A stretch of DNA of 64,000 bases from assembly GCF_004359525.2 (NCBI RefSeq), contig NZ_SCWC02000010.1, forward strand, positions 1-64,000, given 5' to 3'. The position numbers and the translations under genes are program-made. Positions 60,321 through 64,000 of the stretch are shown here, one piece after another. The notes below the pieces were generated by a model. It ran no database searches. It was not told the DNA's origin and was given only the letters and a program-made list of their open reading frames with translations. The stretch comes from Macrococcus equipercicus (lineage in GTDB: Bacteria; Bacillota; Bacilli; Staphylococcales; Staphylococcaceae). Numbering within the stretch: the stretch's first letter is position 1; every line of letters begins with the position of its first letter.

Positions 60321-61259
60321 TTATTTTTTATCGACGTCAATCGTCACTGTTACTTCATCCGGTGCTGCTTTTGTCACATCTTTCGGCAGCGGAATCTTTT
60401 GCTTCAACACCGTATCTTTTGTGATTTTGTCCAGGTTGACTTCTACTTGCATATTGCCGATACCATCAAGTACTGAGCGTTTACCGAACAATTCTACCTG
60501 ATCATCGGACAATGAGATCTTATTGACTTTAAGTTCCGCCGGCAGCTGTCCGGTCGTCTTCGGCATAATAGACACCAGTTTAGAGGACGGAGCCACTTTA
60601 ATGTTAATCTTAACTTTAGCCGGCTTAACCGTGACGTCCAGCTTATTCAGCTGGGCATCAAAGACACCGACTTCTGCTTCTTCTGTCGTAGACTCAGACA
60701 GCTTTGTTTTATTATCAAGCGTCGCTTTGACATAAGCGATTTTGTTTATTTCGTCTTCACCGCCTGTAATTGTTACCTGCGACGGATCGACTTCCTGCCC
60801 GATCAGTTCGTAGCCCGTTGCAATACGGCTGTCACTGATTTCCGCTTCCACTTGATTAGTCACACTTGTCTTTTCTGACAGCGTCACGTTCGTAGTCTTC
60901 GGCATCAGTACATAGGACAGCTTGTCAGACAGGCCTTCAACGATGAACTTCTTCTTATGATCACCGACTGTATCATGACTTAAGTCCAGTTTCACTTTGA
61001 AGTCCCTCATGCTCTCTGTCTTCTTGATAATCGCAGTCGGACCTGCAAGCCTGATGTTCACTGTTTTCGGCGCGCCGGCCAGATAGAGGTTATCCTGGTC
61101 GTACACGGTCTCGACTGGAACGTCCTGGATGACCGTCTCTTCCGATTCGTTGAACTGCTCCTGCGTAAAAAAGGTGCCGAACACGTCATTGACAGAGAGA
61201 AATAAGAATAAGGCAAGTACTAATGATATAAGACGTAATCCCCATTTAGTTTCCAGCAT
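60321..61259 (-). CDS. cdaR: CdaR, YbbR-domain regulator of diadenylate cyclase
   Basis: A 312-residue extracytoplasmic protein: one N-terminal membrane span ([23 protein letters not shown]), then four YbbR-type beta repeats of about 70 residues with [18 protein letters not shown]-like segments (here [13 protein letters not shown]). It modulates CdaA activity. It overlaps cdaA by 14 bp and precedes glmM by 25 bp. Confidence 0.93.
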   Translation of the reverse strand: MLETKWGLRLISLVLALFLFLSVNDVFGTFFTQEQFNESEETVIQDVPVETVYDQDNLYLAGAPKTVNIRLAGPTAIIKKTESMRDFKVKLDLSHDTVGDHKKKFIVEGLSDKLSYVLMPKTTNVTLSEKTSVTNQVEAEISDSRIATGYELIGQEVDPSQVTITGGEDEINKIAYVKATLDNKTKLSESTTEEAEVGVFDAQLNKLDVTVKPAKVKINIKVAPSSKLVSIMPKTTGQLPAELKVNKISLSDDQVELFGKRSVLDGIGNMQVEVNLDKITKDTVLKQKIPLPKDVTKAAPDEVTVTIDVDKK

Positions 61260-62058
61260 TGTCCGTCACACCTTTCTTGTCAAGATGTGCACTGAACCAG
61301 TGTTCGGTCAGAAGTGCTTCAAAAACTTCCAGTGACACATCTTTACGCAGCCGGCCGTTATAAGTGACCGAAATAGCACCGGTCTCCTCTGACACGACGA
61401 CTGTAAATGCATCTGACACTTCTGACAGACCGATAGCAGCTCTGTGCCGTGTGCCGAGACTCTTTTGAATCTTACTGGAATCAGAGAGCGGAAGATAACT
61501 CGCAGCCGTAGCAATCTTATCGCCTTGAATAATCATGGCGCCGTCATGCAGCGGTGTATTCGGAATAAAAATATTGATTAGCAGTTCCGATGAAATGCTG
61601 GCATAAATCGGTATCCCTGTTTCGATATAATCCTGAAGTCCCGTCTCTTTTTCTATTACAATCAATGCGCCGATCCGACGCTTCGCCATATATTGAACTG
61701 CTTTAACCATGTCGCCGGTCAATTTCTTTTTATCCACTTTTAAGTGCGAAGTATTTCTCTTGAACAAACTACCTCGCCCCAGCTGTTCCAATGCTCTTCT
61801 TAATTCTGGCTGAAAAATTACAATGACAGCTAAAAAACCCCATTCCAATACAAAATCAAATAATCTCGTAGTTGTGGTTAAATCGAGTAGGTCACTGACA
61901 CTTCTACCAATCAGAATAAAGAAGATCCCTTTAAGTAACTGTATCGCTTTTGTGCCTTTAATGGCATTGATGACCAAGTAAAGTACATACCACACAATCA
62001 GCAGGTCCAGAATGCCGGTGATAACTTTAAGTGTATTCAAGTTATCAAAGAACTGCAT
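61246..62058 (-). CDS. cdaA: CdaA (DacA), membrane diadenylate cyclase
   Basis: 270 residues. Makes the second messenger c-di-AMP from two ATP. Three N-terminal membrane spans (about 10-80) precede the DisA_N catalytic domain with PLHDGAMIIQGDKI (DGA motif) and SLGTRHRAAIGLSEVSDAFTVVVSEETG (RHR motif). All catalytic residues are present. GGAGGAGATGCA precedes the start. It is the first gene of the conserved cdaA-cdaR-glmM unit that ties signalling to cell-wall synthesis. Confidence 0.95.
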   Translation of the reverse strand: MQFFDNLNTLKVITGILDLLIVWYVLYLVINAIKGTKAIQLLKGIFFILIGRSVSDLLDLTTTTRLFDFVLEWGFLAVIVIFQPELRRALEQLGRGSLFKRNTSHLKVDKKKLTGDMVKAVQYMAKRRIGALIVIEKETGLQDYIETGIPIYASISSELLINIFIPNTPLHDGAMIIQGDKIATAASYLPLSDSSKIQKSLGTRHRAAIGLSEVSDAFTVVVSEETGAISVTYNGRLRKDVSLEVFEALLTEHWFSAHLDKKGVTDNAGN

Positions 62059-62088
62059 TGCATCTCCTCCATACTTCAGCTTTCTCTA

Positions 62089-63357
62089 TTATAACATGTC
62101 ATTGACAAGACTCTTGTATTCCGTAATGCTTTTTTCATAATGTTCCATAGCTTTATCAGTCTGACCAAGCTGCTTATAAATATCCGCTACTTTCGGGCGT
62201 AACTGGACCATGTAGATCGGTAGATCATCGCCTTTCAAAGCTTCCAGATAATATGTCAGCGCACCTTGCAGATTGCCTTCTTTCACAGAAATATCACCCA
62301 TAATTTCATTGGCGAACCCTGCCTCATCTTTATCGGTCTGTTCCTTGACGAGTGCTTTCGCTTCGTCAATACGGCCGAGCTTGCTCAATATCTGACCGTA
62401 GCGCAGACGGACGTTCATCACAAATGGAACATCATAGCCATTTTCCTCTATCATCTCAAAAGCAATCTTAATATTGTCATAGGCTTCATCCAGACGGCCG
62501 ACTTCCATCAGCAGAATGGCCAGGTTGGTTCTCGCGCCGACAAGTTCAAGGCTCGGTCCTTTAAGCTCTGCATAAGCAATCGCACGACGCACGTGAACTT
62601 CTGCCTTATCGTAATTCTTCAGCACATGATACGCTTTCCCCATTGTATTCTCAATTTCAAAACCGAAGTGATATGTATTTAACCGGCTGCTGAGTGACAG
62701 CGCATCTTCACATAAGTTCAGTGCCACATAATTCTCACCGATCAGTCTGTAATATTCGCCTAGACTGCCAAGAATCGTCACGCGAGACGTGTTCGTGATA
62801 TTTTCAAAAATAGTGATATTATTGGCGATGGTCAGCTGACGAATAGCTTCCATTATATTGTCAGTCCGCTGTTCAACACGGCCGAGAAGGACAAGCGCAC
62901 GTAAATAAATCGTTACGTCTTTCAGCTTTTTAACGATACTAATCGCAGCATCCAGTTCTTCCCGCGTCTTGGCGTAATTCTTCTGATGAAAATAATAGCT
63001 TGCCTTAATCCAGTGGACAGCTCCGCGTTCATATTCTGTAATACTCTCCAGCGTTTCATAGTTCTTCGCCAAAAAGTCTTCCAGCTTATTAAATTCATGC
63101 AGCATCACATGATTCTCTGCCCACTTAATATCCTTCTTAATATCCAGCAGACTCAGATTCTTATCTGCCGACGTTGCCGTGAAGTCGTCAAGCGTACAGT
63201 TCAGGCGTACACTCAGTTTCTTCAGCACGTTTGTGGAGGGATGCACGGAGTTCTTTTCAATCAGACTTAAATAAGTTCTCGATATGATACCTTCTGCTAA
63301 TTGCTGCTGTGTTAAGTTGGCCGCATTCCTCAATTCTTTTACACGTTGTCCAAGCAT
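62089..63357 (-). CDS. XRE-family regulator with TPR repeats
   Basis: A 422-residue protein with an N-terminal Cro/CI-type helix-turn-helix (RVKELRNAANLTQQQLAEGIISRTYLSLIEKN, about 5-36) and about eight tetratricopeptide-like helical repeats through the rest. Examples are NYDKAEVHVRRAIAYAE, GRLDEAYDNIKIAFEMIEE and GQTDKAMEHYEKSITEY. This layout is shared by peptide-responsive RRNPP-type regulators (PlcR, Rgg), but no cognate peptide gene adjoins it. Its stop lies 30 bp before cdaA, so it may be co-transcribed with that operon. The start at 63357 follows GGAGG. Confidence 0.85.
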   Translation of the reverse strand: MLGQRVKELRNAANLTQQQLAEGIISRTYLSLIEKNSVHPSTNVLKKLSVRLNCTLDDFTATSADKNLSLLDIKKDIKWAENHVMLHEFNKLEDFLAKNYETLESITEYERGAVHWIKASYYFHQKNYAKTREELDAAISIVKKLKDVTIYLRALVLLGRVEQRTDNIMEAIRQLTIANNITIFENITNTSRVTILGSLGEYYRLIGENYVALNLCEDALSLSSRLNTYHFGFEIENTMGKAYHVLKNYDKAEVHVRRAIAYAELKGPSLELVGARTNLAILLMEVGRLDEAYDNIKIAFEMIEENGYDVPFVMNVRLRYGQILSKLGRIDEAKALVKEQTDKDEAGFANEIMGDISVKEGNLQGALTYYLEALKGDDLPIYMVQLRPKVADIYKQLGQTDKAMEHYEKSITEYKSLVNDML

Positions 63358-63527
63358 ACCAAGACCTCCATTTGATTTAACTATATTATACTGTGTTAAA
63401 CATAAAATGTAACGCTCACTTAATTTAAATTAATGTTAAATCTTGATTAAGTTGTTCTTTCTCAGAAAAACTTTTTATTCTGTCAATATCGCTTCAAATG
63501 ATAAAATAATTCTATTTGTGTAATACG

Positions 63528-63556
63528 TTGACACCGTAAGAATTAATAGTAATAAT
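63528..63556 (+). promoter_or_regulatory. Promoter of the ArsR-like gene
   Basis: TTGACA and AATAAT lie 17 bp apart, 32 bp upstream of the start codon. The rest of 63358-63587 is AT-rich and serves both divergent genes. Confidence 0.6.
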
Positions 63557-63587
63557 TAAGTTATCATTTATTTAAAGGAGACGCTCA

Positions 63588-64000
63588 ATGTTAGATATCC
63601 TTGTCATCGATAATCTGGCCCAGCTAAAATGTGTCAGCGATCCATTTCGTATAAAGCTGCTTGAACTGCTCTCTGAAGGTGAGAAAACCGGTCAGCAGCT
63701 GGCAGATGAGCTGCATATACCGCGAGCTAAAATTCATTACCATTTAAGAGAGCTGGAGAAATACCGTATTATCGAGATGGTCAAGACAGAACAAAAGCAC
63801 AGCATCATCCAGAAATTCTATGCACCGACTGCGAAACAATTGCTGCCGAGTCCAGATCTTTTGAAGTTCGGAGCGGAAGAAACGAAGAAAGAACTCGCAA
63901 CTTTTAAGCTGCAGCTGAATCAGGAAGACTTCAATGATTTTAAGAAGGATATGAAGAAGTTTGTAAAGAAATCCTCGAAAAAATCAGGATCCGCATCCTA
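63588..64000 (+). CDS. ArsR-like winged-helix regulator, partial
   Basis: The gene starts at the ATG at 63588, 7 nt after AAAGGAG, and runs off the window end after 137 codons. The N-terminal domain LKCVSDPFRIKLLELLSEGEKTGQQLADEL, then HIPRAKIHYHLRELEKYRIIEMV, is an HTH_20/ArsR winged helix. The remainder is lysine-rich. Metal-binding cysteines are not seen in the visible part. The target is unknown. Confidence 0.8.
   Translation, partial: MLDILVIDNLAQLKCVSDPFRIKLLELLSEGEKTGQQLADELHIPRAKIHYHLRELEKYRIIEMVKTEQKHSIIQKFYAPTAKQLLPSPDLLKFGAEETKKELATFKLQLNQEDFNDFKKDMKKFVKKSSKKSGSAS

Overview
The window looks like a chromosome segment of a low-GC Gram-positive coccus in the Staphylococcaceae, most likely Macrococcus or a close relative. 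The evidence is the core gene set: a mannitol PTS operon (mtlA, mtlR, mtlF, mtlD) lying next to the cdaA-cdaR-glmM operon, glmS preceded by a self-cleaving glmS ribozyme, SAM-I and TPP riboswitches, Rex-type boxes matching the staphylococcal consensus, and strong AAGGAGG-type ribosome binding sites. The genus is an inference from gene content only.

Layout. 0-2.3 kb: an AT-rich orphan coiled-coil gene, then a complete IS30-family element beside the decayed end of a relative. 2.5-9.3 kb: metabolic and membrane genes, including a PTS-type dihydroxyacetone kinase operon (dhaKLM) with a cre site, and an ornithine cyclodeaminase/TSUP permease pair with two Rex-like boxes. 9.3-25.4 kb: a defence island. 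It holds an mcrC remnant, a retron (reverse transcriptase fused to a TOPRIM domain, with its msr-msd RNA found upstream), a type I restriction system (hsdR, a half-size specificity gene, hsdM, hsdS), and a four-gene operon encoding a methylase-like protein with a specificity-like tail, an unknown 176-residue protein, a sigma-70-family factor and a large RecQ-like helicase. I do not recognise this last operon as a described system. Its promoter is flanked by two copies of an 18-bp inverted repeat. 25.4-37.1 kb: housekeeping genes. These are methylmethionine/homocysteine salvage (mmuP-mmuM) under a SAM-I riboswitch, a lone tRNA gene, a thiamine-thiazole operon (tenI, thiO, thiS, thiG, thiF) under a TPP riboswitch, and a convergent thiamine-precursor ECF transporter (ykoE-ykoD-ykoC) under a second TPP riboswitch. 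37.2-39.3 kb: glmS and its ribozyme.

39.4-53.2 kb is a second accessory region. It contains an internally deleted copy of a gene found whole at 45-46 kb, the C-terminal part of an Ig-repeat surface protein cut by an IS4-family element, a 5'-truncated gene and an HNH-like gene beyond the IS, a truncated secreted protein, formamidase genes, a KAP-family NTPase, a RecQ helicase with a phosphoribosyltransferase tail, an IS4-type relic and a frameshifted gene. 53.4-58.6 kb is the mannitol operon. It is separated from glmM by 4.5 copies of a 62-bp tandem repeat, each unit carrying a hairpin. 59-63.4 kb is cdaA-cdaR-glmM with an XRE-TPR regulator upstream, and the window ends inside an ArsR-like regulator.

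Together the core genes handle sugar-alcohol uptake, amino-sugar and cell-wall precursor synthesis (mtlD makes fructose-6-phosphate, the substrate of GlmS, whose product is used by GlmM) and c-di-AMP signalling. The islands carry several anti-phage modules. All calls are from reading the sequence; no database search was run.
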